Positions 37,256-45,924 of a stretch of DNA of 51,988 bases are shown piece after piece (position 1 is the stretch's first letter; every line of letters begins with the position of its first letter). A program made the translations under genes and the position numbers. The notes under the pieces were generated by a model that saw only the letters and a program-made list of their open reading frames with translations, was not told where the DNA came from and ran no database searches. The stretch is from Kribbella antibiotica (lineage in GTDB: Bacteria > Actinomycetota > Actinomycetes > Propionibacteriales > Kribbellaceae), in contig NZ_SMKX01000049.1 of the NCBI RefSeq assembly GCF_004349055.1, forward strand, positions 1-51,988, written 5' to 3'.

Positions 37256-38709
37256 ACACCACCGACACCTCACGACGTACCGGCTTACTGACCTTGCTGG
37301 TCACCAGTCTGGGATCGTTCATGGTCCTCCTGGACGGGTCGATCATCTTCGTTGCCCTGCACGAGATCCAGAAGGATCTGGGCGGAGCGCTGTCCCAGCT
37401 GCAGTGGACCGTCGACGCTTACACGCTGCCGTTCGCGGCGCTGATGCTGACCGCCGGAACCCTCGGCGACCGGCTGGGCCGGAAGAAGGTCTTCCTCGCC
37501 GGTCTGGTCCTGTTCGTGCTCGGATCCGCCCTGTGCGGGTTTGCCCCCTCGGTCGGTCTGCTAATTGCCGGCCGGGTCGTGCAGGGGCTCGGCGCCGGAG
37601 CGATCAGCACCGGCAGCTTGTCACTGCTCGTCTCGACCTTCACCGACCCGGCCGGACGGGCCAAGGCCATCGGCATCTGGACCGCGGTGTCCGGAGTGTC
37701 GATCGCCCTCGGCCCGCTGCTGGGCGGCATTCTGATCGAGTCCTTCAACTGGCAGGCGATCTTCCTGCTGAACGTGCCGATCGGCATCATCGCGCTGCTG
37801 CTCGGCGTGCCGCGCCTGATCGACTCCAAGAACCCGTCCGCACGTGGCATCGACCTGCCGGGCCAGGTCCTGGCCGCGGGTGGTTTGTTCTGCCTGGTGC
37901 TCGGTCTGATCGAGGCCGGGCGGAAGGGCTGGGGCTCGCCGGAGATCCTGGCCCTGCTCGGTGGCGCGGTCGTCCTGCTCGGCGGGTTCCTGGCTGTGGA
38001 GCTGCGCAGCAAGGAGCCGTTGCTTCCGCTGGAGCTGTTCCGCAATCGCACGTTCGCCACGGCCTGCCTGATCGCGTCCCTGCTCGGGTTCGTGATCGTC
38101 GGTGTCATGTTCTTCATGGCGCAGTACTTCCAGGCTGTGCAGCAGCATGACGCGCTGTCGACGGGTCTGCGGCTGCTGCCGCTGACCCTGGGCATCTTCT
38201 TCCTGTCGCCGCCGGCCAGCCGGATCGCGGCGAAGAAGGGTCCGCGCATCCCGATCATGGTGGGCGCTCTGGTGGCGACGGCCGGCTTCTTCCTGCTGTC
38301 GACGATCGAGCCCACCTCCAGCTTCGGCAGTGTCTGGTGGAAGCTGGCTCTGGTCGGTGTCGGGATCGGCTGCATGTTCGCTCCGCTGACCCTGGCAGTG
38401 ATGGCGTCGACGCCGCCACAGCGCGCCGGGCTCGGCTCGTCGATGATCAACACCACCCGGATCACCGGCTTCACGGCTGGGGCCGCCGTACTGGGCACGA
38501 TCGTCGCCAGTCAGACGGATGGTCCGGGCGCGGGTGGCCCGGGTGCCCTGGTGGATGCCTTCCACACGGTGTTCTACATCTGCTCGGGTGCCACGATCCT
38601 CGCCTTCGTCGTCGCGGCGGCCACGATGGTCCGCGGCCGGCTGCCCGGTCCTGGGCAAGCTCCCGGCGCGGCAGCGGCCGCACCCGGAGCCAACCAGGCC
38701 GCGCGGTGA
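37252..38709 (+). CDS. MFS efflux transporter, EmrB/QacA (DHA2) type
   Basis: A 485-residue drug/H+ antiporter. Motif A occurs as GDRLGRKKVFLAG, motif D1 as FMVLLDGSIIFVALHEIQKDLG, WTVDAYTLPFAALML is in helix 2, and motif C in GPLLGGILIES. About 14 hydrophobic segments follow. It probably exports the cluster product and confers self-protection. ATG at 37252 is the start of the conserved N-terminal helix; the frame remains open upstream, but that region belongs to the leader. A strong hairpin follows at 38733, closing the transcription unit. Confidence 0.9.
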   Translation: MNTTDTSRRTGLLTLLVTSLGSFMVLLDGSIIFVALHEIQKDLGGALSQLQWTVDAYTLPFAALMLTAGTLGDRLGRKKVFLAGLVLFVLGSALCGFAPSVGLLIAGRVVQGLGAGAISTGSLSLLVSTFTDPAGRAKAIGIWTAVSGVSIALGPLLGGILIESFNWQAIFLLNVPIGIIALLLGVPRLIDSKNPSARGIDLPGQVLAAGGLFCLVLGLIEAGRKGWGSPEILALLGGAVVLLGGFLAVELRSKEPLLPLELFRNRTFATACLIASLLGFVIVGVMFFMAQYFQAVQQHDALSTGLRLLPLTLGIFFLSPPASRIAAKKGPRIPIMVGALVATAGFFLLSTIEPTSSFGSVWWKLALVGVGIGCMFAPLTLAVMASTPPQRAGLGSSMINTTRITGFTAGAAVLGTIVASQTDGPGAGGPGALVDAFHTVFYICSGATILAFVVAAATMVRGRLPGPGQAPGAAAAAPGANQAAR

Positions 38710-38732
38710 CATCCTGACGACAAGGTGAACAA

Positions 38733-38770
38733 GGGGCGGTGGCTGCGGTAGCAGCCGAAGTCACCGCCCC
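38733..38770. terminator. hairpin terminator at the cluster's 3' boundary
   Basis: GGGGCGGTG (38733-38741) and CACCGCCCC (38762-38770) are perfectly complementary, with GCTGC/GCAGC inside. It is just after the efflux gene and before the ribosome site of the next gene. There is no U-run, as is common in high-GC actinobacteria. Confidence 0.6.
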
Positions 38771-38789
38771 CGACGAAAGGACCACTGCA

Positions 38790-39128
38790 ATGGCGTACGA
38801 CCGGGATCTCGCCGACCGCATCCGGGATGTCTTTGCCGGGCTGTCGGTGCGGGAAGTGAAGATGTTCGGCGGTCTGACCTTCATGGTCAACGACAAGATG
38901 ACCGCCACCGCGAACACCCACGGCGACCTGATGATCCGGTGTGACCCCGACCGGGTCGAGGACCTGCTGACCAAGCCGGGAGCCGACTGGCCCTCGATGC
39001 GCGGCAAGAAGATGAGCAAGGGCTGGATCGTCGTCGAGGCCGACCGGGTCGAATCCGACAAGGTACTGGGGTCCTGGCTCGAGGAAGCCCTTGACTACAA
39101 CGAGAAGGTGACGGGTAGTGGCGACTGA
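38790..39128 (+). CDS. TfoX N-terminal domain protein
   Basis: A 112-residue protein with the TfoX-N pattern: AYDRDLADRIRDVFAG, then VREVKMFGGLTFMVNDKM, MIRCDPDRVEDLLTKPG and the terminal KGWIVVEADRV. In proteobacteria the full TfoX is a competence regulator; stand-alone N domains in actinobacteria are uncharacterised. ATG at 38790 follows GAAAGGA. The end overlaps the DUF2461 gene by 11 nt, so the two are co-translated. Confidence 0.75.
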   Translation: MAYDRDLADRIRDVFAGLSVREVKMFGGLTFMVNDKMTATANTHGDLMIRCDPDRVEDLLTKPGADWPSMRGKKMSKGWIVVEADRVESDKVLGSWLEEALDYNEKVTGSGD

Positions 39129-39813
39129 GGCGGCGACGAAGTTCGGCGGTTTCCCCAAGGCCCTGTTCACGTTCCTGGCGGGGCTGGAGAAGGACAACTC
39201 CAAGTCCTACTGGGATGCCAACAAGGCGACCTGGGAGTCCGAGGTGCACGAGCCGGTCGAGGCGCTGATGGCCGAGCTCGAGCCGCAGTTCGGTCCACTG
39301 CGCACGTTCCGGCCGAACCGCGACGTCCGGTTCTCCAAGGACAAGTCGCCGTACAAGACCTGGGTTGGCGTCACGACCAGCGAGCGGGCGGTCGGCGGCA
39401 TCGGGTACTTCCTGCGGATCGAGTCCGGCGCCATCCGGCTGGCCTGTGGCTCGATGGTGATGGCCAGCGATCAGCTGGAGCGGTTCCGGTCTGCGATCGA
39501 CAACGCTGCCAGCGGAGCCGACTTCGACAAGCTGCGCAAGCGGCTGGCCGGCAAGGGACTGACAGTCGGCCCGGGCCGCCAGGATCCGCTCAAGCGAACC
39601 CCGTCCGGCTATCCGAAGGACCACCCGCGGGAAGAAGTCCTGCGGTGGAAGGGCGCCGTCGTCGTGAAGGAATTCGAGCAGGCGGCGTGGATGCACAAGG
39701 CCGGTGCGGCCGACAAGGTCCGGGAAGTCTGGAGTGGGGCCGCCCCACTGACCAACTGGATCATCGAGCACGTGGGGGAGAGCACGATCCCAGTACGCCG
39801 CCCGCGCGGCTGA
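39118..39813 (+). CDS. DUF2461 family protein
   Basis: A 231-residue protein of the DUF2461 family. Landmarks are FGGFPKALFTFLAGLEKDN, the YWDANKATWE segment, RPNRDVRFSKDKSPYKTWVG and LACGSMVMASDQLERFR. Function unknown. The GTG start overlaps the TfoX-N gene. These two genes, with the next small ones, look like ordinary chromosomal neighbours of the cluster rather than cluster members. Confidence 0.8.
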   Translation: MATEAATKFGGFPKALFTFLAGLEKDNSKSYWDANKATWESEVHEPVEALMAELEPQFGPLRTFRPNRDVRFSKDKSPYKTWVGVTTSERAVGGIGYFLRIESGAIRLACGSMVMASDQLERFRSAIDNAASGADFDKLRKRLAGKGLTVGPGRQDPLKRTPSGYPKDHPREEVLRWKGAVVVKEFEQAAWMHKAGAADKVREVWSGAAPLTNWIIEHVGESTIPVRRPRG

Positions 39814-39827
39814 CCAGGCGACCTGCC

Positions 39828-39974
39828 ATGAAGTCCGGCCTCCAGAGGTTCCGGGCAGTGCTGATCTGCCTCGCGCTGCTGGGTGTCTACGTGCTCGGCT
39901 ATGCCCTCCTGCTCAACCTGCTGTACGGAGTACTGCCTGCAACCTCTATCAATCCTTGGGCCAACCACCCTTAG
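39828..39974 (+). CDS. possible small membrane protein
   Basis: A 48-codon frame starting MKSGLQRFRAVLICLALLGV. Residues about 9-36 form one hydrophobic helix after a basic N-terminus, the usual inside-positive layout of a single-pass peptide, and the tail is short. It fills the gap between DUF2461 and the VOC gene on the same strand. Only a weak AGG-containing ribosome site is seen. It is in the correct place to be co-transcribed. I cannot name a family. Confidence 0.4.
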   Translation: MKSGLQRFRAVLICLALLGVYVLGYALLLNLLYGVLPATSINPWANHP

Positions 39975-39994
39975 ACGATTGGCGGAAAGCTGTC

Positions 39995-40420
39995 ATGACC
40001 CATCTTGATCTGGTCACCTTCCTGACCTACGACATGGAACGGACCAGGGCCTTCTACTGCGAGATGCTCCACTTCGAGGTGGTCGAGGAGTTCTCCCGCG
40101 GTGACCACTTCTCCTGGCTGCGCTCCAAGAAGCGCATGTCCAGCATCGCCCTGTTCAACGCCCGCGAGAAGGCGGAGCGGCCGACCGTCGCCCACATCCC
40201 CGACCAGAGCGGCGGTGTGATGATCGGCTTCGAGGTCGACAGCGCGGCCGAGTACTACGAGCTCTGGAAGGCGCGCGGGGACATCCCGATCCGGACCGAG
40301 GTCTTCGACATGGGCAAGGGGTTCACCTTCGGCGCGCAGGATCCCGAAGGCAACTTCATCCAGTGCTTCGACGTCCACCCGCACTTCCGCCTGATCCAGG
40401 AACGCCTCGGAATGGACTGA
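39995..40420 (+). CDS. VOC-superfamily (glyoxalase-like) protein
   Basis: A 141-residue protein of two beta-alpha-beta-beta-beta units. It begins HLDLVTFLTYDMERTRAFYCEMLHF, the standard VOC opening, and ends FGAQDPEGNFIQCFDVHP with the typical DPEGN/(IF) segment. Potential metal ligands are a His near the start and a Glu/Asp near the end, but which are used is unclear. It could be a dioxygenase, lyase or binding protein (for example resistance). ATG 39995 follows GGCGGAAAGC. It is about 1.2 kb beyond the terminator of the cluster and is not assumed to belong to it. Confidence 0.7.
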   Translation: MTHLDLVTFLTYDMERTRAFYCEMLHFEVVEEFSRGDHFSWLRSKKRMSSIALFNAREKAERPTVAHIPDQSGGVMIGFEVDSAAEYYELWKARGDIPIRTEVFDMGKGFTFGAQDPEGNFIQCFDVHPHFRLIQERLGMD

Positions 40421-40460
40421 TTCGCCGTACCGGGGACGCCTTCAGCTCGTTGTACCCGTC

Positions 40461-40865
40461 GTGAACATCAACTGGCTGGCCGTCGTGCCCGCACTGGTCG
40501 TAGGCATGGTCGTCGCTCGCTTGTGGTACGGCAAATTCTTCCTGGCCGCCTGGTGGAAGCTGACCGGTATCCGCCCCGAAGAATCCAAACAGGCCAGCAA
40601 GAAGAACCTGACCCAACTCCTGGTCGCCAACGCCGTGACAGCCGCCGGCCTGACCATCGGCATCGGCGTCGCGGCGTCGGCCACCGACGACGACTCCGTC
40701 TGGCTCGCGCTCCTGGTCGGCGTCGCCGTCTGGCTGACCTTCTCGGCCTCCACTCTCCTGCAGCACAACGCCTTCGAGCTGAAACCGGCAAAGCTCACCC
40801 TGATGAACTGCGCCTACCAGCTGGTCCTGTTCCTGGGCATGGCCTTGACCATCGGCGTGCTCTAA
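40461..40865 (+). CDS. DUF1761 membrane protein
   Basis: A 134-residue integral membrane protein. It opens INWLAVVPALVVGMVVARLWYGKFFL, a pattern of DUF1761 proteins with the WYGxxF motif, and has four hydrophobic segments. The function is unknown. It starts at GTG 40461. Its stop overlaps the stop of the convergent recD gene by 4 nt. Confidence 0.75.
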   Translation: MNINWLAVVPALVVGMVVARLWYGKFFLAAWWKLTGIRPEESKQASKKNLTQLLVANAVTAAGLTIGIGVAASATDDDSVWLALLVGVAVWLTFSASTLLQHNAFELKPAKLTLMNCAYQLVLFLGMALTIGVL

Positions 40866-42631
40866 GGGGCCTCGGCCAGGCGTTGGCGGAGGCCGGTTGC
40901 GCGGAGAGCCCGGCGGCTCAGGGCTGAGCGGATGGCGGCTTCGGTGCCGACGACTCGGACGCGGTCCTGGGCGCGGGTGACTGCGGTGTAGAAGAGCTCC
41001 CGGGTGAGGAGGCGGGACTCTTCGCCCGGCATCAGGACGGTGACTTCGGTGGCCTGGCTGCCTTGGGCCTTGTGGATGGTCATGGCGTGCAGAGTTTCGA
41101 TGTTGCCGAGTCTGGTGGGGGCGAGGTCGAGCCGGCCGCGGGAGCTGTCGATGCAGACTCGCAGCGAGCCGTCAGGGCGTCGGATCGTGACGCCGACGTC
41201 TCCGTTGTAGATGCCGAGGGCGTAGTCGTTCGCGGTCACCAGTACCGGTCGGCCGACGTACCAGGTGTCCCAGAGTGGGTCGTCGGTCTCTTCGGTGATC
41301 CAGCGCTCGACGGTTCGATTCCAGTGGCTGACTCCCCACGGACCTTCGCGGTGCGCGCAGAGGAGGCGGTGACGGTCCAGTGCGGCGAGCGCCGCGTCGG
41401 TGTCGCCGGCCTCCGCCGCGGCCCGGATCGCCAGTACGTCGGGGAGGATCGCCGTACGGAGAGTCTCGAGAGGATCGTCGTCCTCGACGAAGTGCACGCG
41501 GTCACCGCCGTCGCGGAGGACGTCGAGGACGACCCCCGGCTCGCCGTCCCGAATGGCCAAGGCCACCTTGCCGATCTCGCCACCGAACCGGTGTGAAGTC
41601 CGAAGCTCGGCTGCTTCGATGTGCCCGCCGGCGACCAGTCCTTCGACAAGATCAGCCAGTACGGCGCCTGCTTCGATCGAGGCCAATTGGTCGGGGTCGC
41701 CGACCAGCACCAGGTGAGCCTCGGGCCGGACCGCATCGAGGAGCCGCGCCATCATCGTCAGGGAGACCATGGAGGTCTCGTCGACGATGACGATGTCGTG
41801 CGGTAGCCGGTTGTCCCGGTCGTGGCGGAACCGGGTCGACGAATCGGGACGGCGACCGAGCAGCATGTGCAGGGTCCGGGCCTGGAATTCGCCGAGCCGG
41901 TCCCGGTCCTCCGCGGTGAGGCGCTCCGCCATCTCGCGCCGTACGGCTTCTTCGAGGCGGCCCGCTGCCTTACCGGTTGGGGCGGTGAGAGCTATCCGCG
42001 GGAGGCGATCGCCGGCCAGCTCTGCCTGTTCTGCGAGAAGGGCCAGGAGGCCCGCCACCGTTGTGGTTTTGCCGGTCCCCGGGCCGCCGGTCAGGACGGT
42101 CGTCCACTGCCGGGCGGCTGTCTCGGCCGCTGTCCGCTGCTCGATGTAGTCCTGACCGGGGAAGAGGCGGTCGAGTCCTGCGGTCAGAGCTCTGTCGCTG
42201 GCAATGGTTGGTGCGGGGCGACCGGCCCGGCGGCGAAGGATCTGATCGACTTGCTCCTCCTCTCGCCAGTACCGGTCGAAGTACAGACGAGTGCCTTCAA
42301 GCCGGAGCGGATGTGGGGCGCCGAGCAACGGGCTGGCCGTCACCGCCGCGAGCCACTCGTCCAGGGCCGGCCAGGCGAGCTCGGCGCCGTCGTCACCGAC
42401 CTCGTCACGAACCTCGGTCAGGTCGAGGCAGACGGATCCGGCGCGAACGGCGCGTGCCACCAAAGCACAGGCGAGCGCCACGGATTCGTTGCTCTCAGCA
42501 AGCATCGTCGTGAGCCGGGATGCGACGTGGACGTCGGCGGCCACGATCACGCCGGCCGTGTTGAAATCGCGCAGGACCCCGGTCGCGGCAAGCGCAAGGG
42601 CCGAGTCGAACTCGTCGACTGTCGCCGTCAT
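40862..42631 (-). CDS. recD: exodeoxyribonuclease V, alpha subunit
   Basis: A 589-residue helicase subunit of RecBCD, an ATP-dependent nuclease that processes double-strand DNA ends. Walker A GGPGTGKTT has Lys188. Walker B is VIVDETSM, helicase motif III is VLVGDPDQLASIEAG, the C-terminal THIHKAQGSQ-like segment occurs as AMTIHKAQGSQATEV, and motif VI is YTAVTRAQDRVRVVG. Order is that of superfamily 1B RecD. The ATG overlaps the recB stop (ATGA). It lies last in the recC-recB-recD operon. Confidence 0.9.
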   Translation of the reverse strand: MTATVDEFDSALALAATGVLRDFNTAGVIVAADVHVASRLTTMLAESNESVALACALVARAVRAGSVCLDLTEVRDEVGDDGAELAWPALDEWLAAVTASPLLGAPHPLRLEGTRLYFDRYWREEEQVDQILRRRAGRPAPTIASDRALTAGLDRLFPGQDYIEQRTAAETAARQWTTVLTGGPGTGKTTTVAGLLALLAEQAELAGDRLPRIALTAPTGKAAGRLEEAVRREMAERLTAEDRDRLGEFQARTLHMLLGRRPDSSTRFRHDRDNRLPHDIVIVDETSMVSLTMMARLLDAVRPEAHLVLVGDPDQLASIEAGAVLADLVEGLVAGGHIEAAELRTSHRFGGEIGKVALAIRDGEPGVVLDVLRDGGDRVHFVEDDDPLETLRTAILPDVLAIRAAAEAGDTDAALAALDRHRLLCAHREGPWGVSHWNRTVERWITEETDDPLWDTWYVGRPVLVTANDYALGIYNGDVGVTIRRPDGSLRVCIDSSRGRLDLAPTRLGNIETLHAMTIHKAQGSQATEVTVLMPGEESRLLTRELFYTAVTRAQDRVRVVGTEAAIRSALSRRALRATGLRQRLAEAP

Positions 42632-45600
42632 GGTGTGCTCCCGTCGAGCAGTTCGGACAGAGCCAGTACGAGCGCCGTCGGCATCGGCCAGCTGAACACC
42701 CCTGCCGGGTGCCCGTCCACGACCGGCGTCTGTGGTCCGCACATTCCGCGCAGGTAGAGGTAGATCACTCCGCCGAGGTGGACGTCGGGGTCGTAGCCCG
42801 GCAGCCGCCACCGGAGGTACCTGTGCAGGACCACCGAGTAAAGCATTGCCTGCAAGGGATAGTCGGAGTGCAGCATCGCGGCACCCAGCTGCTCCGGAAG
42901 GTACTCCGAAGAGGTCGCAGGCTGCTCGGGATCGCCGAGCCGGTTGGTCTTGTAGTCGACCACGACGAAACGATGCTCCGAACCGTGCGGAACCCGCAGT
43001 ACGACGTCGATCGAGCCGGTGAGGTAACCGCGCAGGCTCTGCCGACCTAGCAGCGGCTGTTCGAGCCGATCGGCGTACGGGAGCAGCGGATCGCCGGCCG
43101 GCAGATGGGTGCGCAGCAGTGGCGCCAGCTGTTCCAGCCGGACATCGGCCGGGACAGCTTCGTCGCCGCCGGCCAGCGGGATCTCGAAGTCGAGTTCGCG
43201 GAGCCGGTCAGCGCGACCCAACTCGCCGAGGGTCAGCCCGGGAACCAGCGGGCCGAGGGGTGTGGTGTGCATCGGCAGCATCGCGGTGGCCAGCACGTCG
43301 GCGGTCACGTCGACCCGCCAGAATCGCAACTGCTCGCGGACCTTTGCGGTCAGCTCGGCCAGCAAGTCAGGCGCCTGCGGATCCGCCTCTTCAAGCACAG
43401 CATGCACGAGTGACCCGAAGGTGGCTCCCGCCGGGAGCCCATCCATCGGAGACGGCAGCGCATCGATCGGCGCCGCCTCAGGCGCCGAGATCGGATCGAC
43501 GGACTCGTCCTCCAGCTGACTCTCTTCATGCTCGCTGGCGACACCGCCCACCTGCTGGTCGGCCGCCCGGATCAACCCCGAGTACGACGTACGCCGCCAG
43601 GTGAGGTCGACTTCGCGGGAGAAGACTCCGGCCGCGAGCCCACCGGGAAGTTCCTCGGGTACAGGTTCGGCGTGCTCGGCGATGATGGATTCCTCGACCA
43701 CTGGCCCACCGGCCTGCTGCCAGCGCCGCAACCAGATCAGTACTTCGTCGTCTGACGAGGACCTGTCGAGGGTGTCGGGCACAATCGCTTCGCCCTGCTT
43801 GCGGCCGCGCAGCAGCCGCGAGATGCCACCGTTGATCTCGTCCCAGGACGGCGCCCACCAGGCCACGACCTGGGACTGGGCACGGGTCAACGCGACATAG
43901 GTGAGGCGGATGTCGTCGCCGGCCTCCTCAGCACGCCAGAGCTTCTGATTCGCGCGATGACCGCGGTGCTTCTTGCCGCCGAGGTCGAGACGCCGCTCGC
44001 CGTCCTGATGGAAGACCAGGAGCTCAGTCTCCTCGACCACATGGCGCGTGAAGCCGAACGGCAGATACACGACTGGATACTGCAGGCCCTTGCTGACCCA
44101 CACAGTCATGATCTGTACGGCGGCCGCGTCGCTGTCGAGTCGTCGTGTTCGCTCGGCCGTGCGTCCGTGGCCGGTGCACTCTTCACGCAACCAGTCGAGG
44201 AGGGCAGGCAGTCTGAAGCCCTCGCGATGCGCAGTGTCGTGGAGCAATTCGGCCAGGTGCGCGAGGTCGGTCATATCCCGCTCGCCACCTCGCCAGCCCA
44301 GGACTCGCTCGGTCATCCCGTGCGCTTGCGCAGCCTCGAAGACCGCCGCGACACCACTGGTCCGCAGTCGGTCCGCCCAGGCCCGCAGCGTCTGCCCGGT
44401 CCGGTCGGTGAGCTCTTCGCCACCAACCCGCAGGCTGGCCGCCGTTTCGCCGAAGAACATCGTGGTCGCGGCGGCCCGGACCAGGCCAGAGCGGTGCGGT
44501 TGGTCGAACGCCTCGAGCAGACAGAGCCAGTCCTGGGCCGCCTGCGACGCGAAGATGTCGAGGTCACCCGAGTAGACAGCGGGGATCCCGGCCCGGGCCA
44601 ATTCCTCGCGGCAGACGCGCGCATCCTTGTGTGTCTCGACAATCACCGCGACATCGCCGGCGCGCACCGGTTGCCCGGCGTACGTCGCTCCAGCAGTCAG
44701 CAGGCGGCCGATGTCGGCCGCCAGATCGCGAGCGATGTGGTCGCGGAGCTGGTCCATCGGAATGCTTTTGCGCCGAGCCGAGCCGAACTGCTCCCGGCGT
44801 GCGACCCGCAGCCGGAACGGCGCGTCCGACGGTGCTCCAACGAGCCGGCCGCCCTGGTGATGGGCGGCCACCGGATGCACGACGATGTCTTGGTGGCCGA
44901 GTTGAGCGCCGCCCAGGACGACCTGGAGACAGTCGACCAGCGGCTGGTCGCTGCGCCAGTTGGTATCGAGGGTTCGCCGCTGACCGGCCGTGGCCGCGGC
45001 GGCGAGGTAGGTCGCGATGTCTCCACCACGGAAGGCGTAGATGGCTTGTTTGGGATCGCCGATCAGCACCAACGTGCTAGGCCCGTTGAAGGCTGCGTCG
45101 ATCACCTTCCACTGCACCGGATCGGTGTCCTGGAACTCGTCGACCATCACCACCGACCACCGACGCTGCATCTGCTGGCGCGCCGGGGCGTCGGGATCCG
45201 CGAGCGCAGCCGCGAGCCGGGTCAGCAGATCGTCGTACCCGAGGATGCCGAGGCGGCGCTTGCGACGCTCCATCTCAGCCAGTACGGCGTGCGCGAATTC
45301 GATCCGGACGCCTTCCGGCGAACCCTCGGCGTACTTGTCCGGAACGAGTTTGGTGTGTGGGTTGGCGACTGCCTTCAGCGCGATCTCGAGTGCGGTGGCC
45401 CGCGTGATCGGCGGTTGCTCCGCCAGGTTCCCGAACAAACCCAGGTAGAGGTCGTCCACCACCTCGGTGACGAGTTCGCCCAGGTCGTCGACCAAGGTCA
45501 CGCCCGCGTCGGTATCACCCGCGACGCCGAGCGATCGCAGTACCAGCTGGCAGAACTGATGTGTAGTGGCGATGGTTGCGGCGTCGAAATTGGCCAGCGC

Positions 45601-45924
45601 ATCGCGAAGACGCAGATGCCGCTCCGCGATCTCTTCGGCGCTGCCCTTAACGAGGTGACCGAGGAGACCGTCGTCGGCCTCCCAGCTAGCCGGATCGGCC
45701 ATCGCGAGCTCGGCTTCGAGGAGCTGCGAGCGCACGCGTTCGCGTAGTTCCTGACTGGCTGCGCGACCGAAGGTGATCAGCAGCATCTGGTCGAGCCGGG
45801 CGCGGCCCTCGGCCACGAAACGGGTGACCAGCCCAGCCAGCGCATAGGTCTTACCCGTGCCGGCGCTCGCCTCCAGTACGACGGTTCCGGTCGGGAGCTC
45901 ACCGAGAAGATCGAAGGGTTCCAT
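42628..45924 (-). CDS. recB: exodeoxyribonuclease V, beta subunit
   Basis: A 1098-residue helicase-nuclease subunit. The N-terminal UvrD-type helicase has ASAGTGKT (Lys about 25), DEFQDTDPVQW and VLIGDPKQAIYAFRGGD. YVALTRAQSQVVAWW is motif VI. The C-terminal RecB nuclease core VVDYKTNRLGD (Asp, Lys) is at about residue 1000. ATG at 45924 overlaps the recC stop by one base (TGATG). The frame extends upstream into recC but that is its shadow. Strong complementary-strand open frames over this gene come from codon bias and are not genes. Confidence 0.9.
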   Translation of the reverse strand: MEPFDLLGELPTGTVVLEASAGTGKTYALAGLVTRFVAEGRARLDQMLLITFGRAASQELRERVRSQLLEAELAMADPASWEADDGLLGHLVKGSAEEIAERHLRLRDALANFDAATIATTHQFCQLVLRSLGVAGDTDAGVTLVDDLGELVTEVVDDLYLGLFGNLAEQPPITRATALEIALKAVANPHTKLVPDKYAEGSPEGVRIEFAHAVLAEMERRKRRLGILGYDDLLTRLAAALADPDAPARQQMQRRWSVVMVDEFQDTDPVQWKVIDAAFNGPSTLVLIGDPKQAIYAFRGGDIATYLAAAATAGQRRTLDTNWRSDQPLVDCLQVVLGGAQLGHQDIVVHPVAAHHQGGRLVGAPSDAPFRLRVARREQFGSARRKSIPMDQLRDHIARDLAADIGRLLTAGATYAGQPVRAGDVAVIVETHKDARVCREELARAGIPAVYSGDLDIFASQAAQDWLCLLEAFDQPHRSGLVRAAATTMFFGETAASLRVGGEELTDRTGQTLRAWADRLRTSGVAAVFEAAQAHGMTERVLGWRGGERDMTDLAHLAELLHDTAHREGFRLPALLDWLREECTGHGRTAERTRRLDSDAAAVQIMTVWVSKGLQYPVVYLPFGFTRHVVEETELLVFHQDGERRLDLGGKKHRGHRANQKLWRAEEAGDDIRLTYVALTRAQSQVVAWWAPSWDEINGGISRLLRGRKQGEAIVPDTLDRSSSDDEVLIWLRRWQQAGGPVVEESIIAEHAEPVPEELPGGLAAGVFSREVDLTWRRTSYSGLIRAADQQVGGVASEHEESQLEDESVDPISAPEAAPIDALPSPMDGLPAGATFGSLVHAVLEEADPQAPDLLAELTAKVREQLRFWRVDVTADVLATAMLPMHTTPLGPLVPGLTLGELGRADRLRELDFEIPLAGGDEAVPADVRLEQLAPLLRTHLPAGDPLLPYADRLEQPLLGRQSLRGYLTGSIDVVLRVPHGSEHRFVVVDYKTNRLGDPEQPATSSEYLPEQLGAAMLHSDYPLQAMLYSVVLHRYLRWRLPGYDPDVHLGGVIYLYLRGMCGPQTPVVDGHPAGVFSWPMPTALVLALSELLDGSTP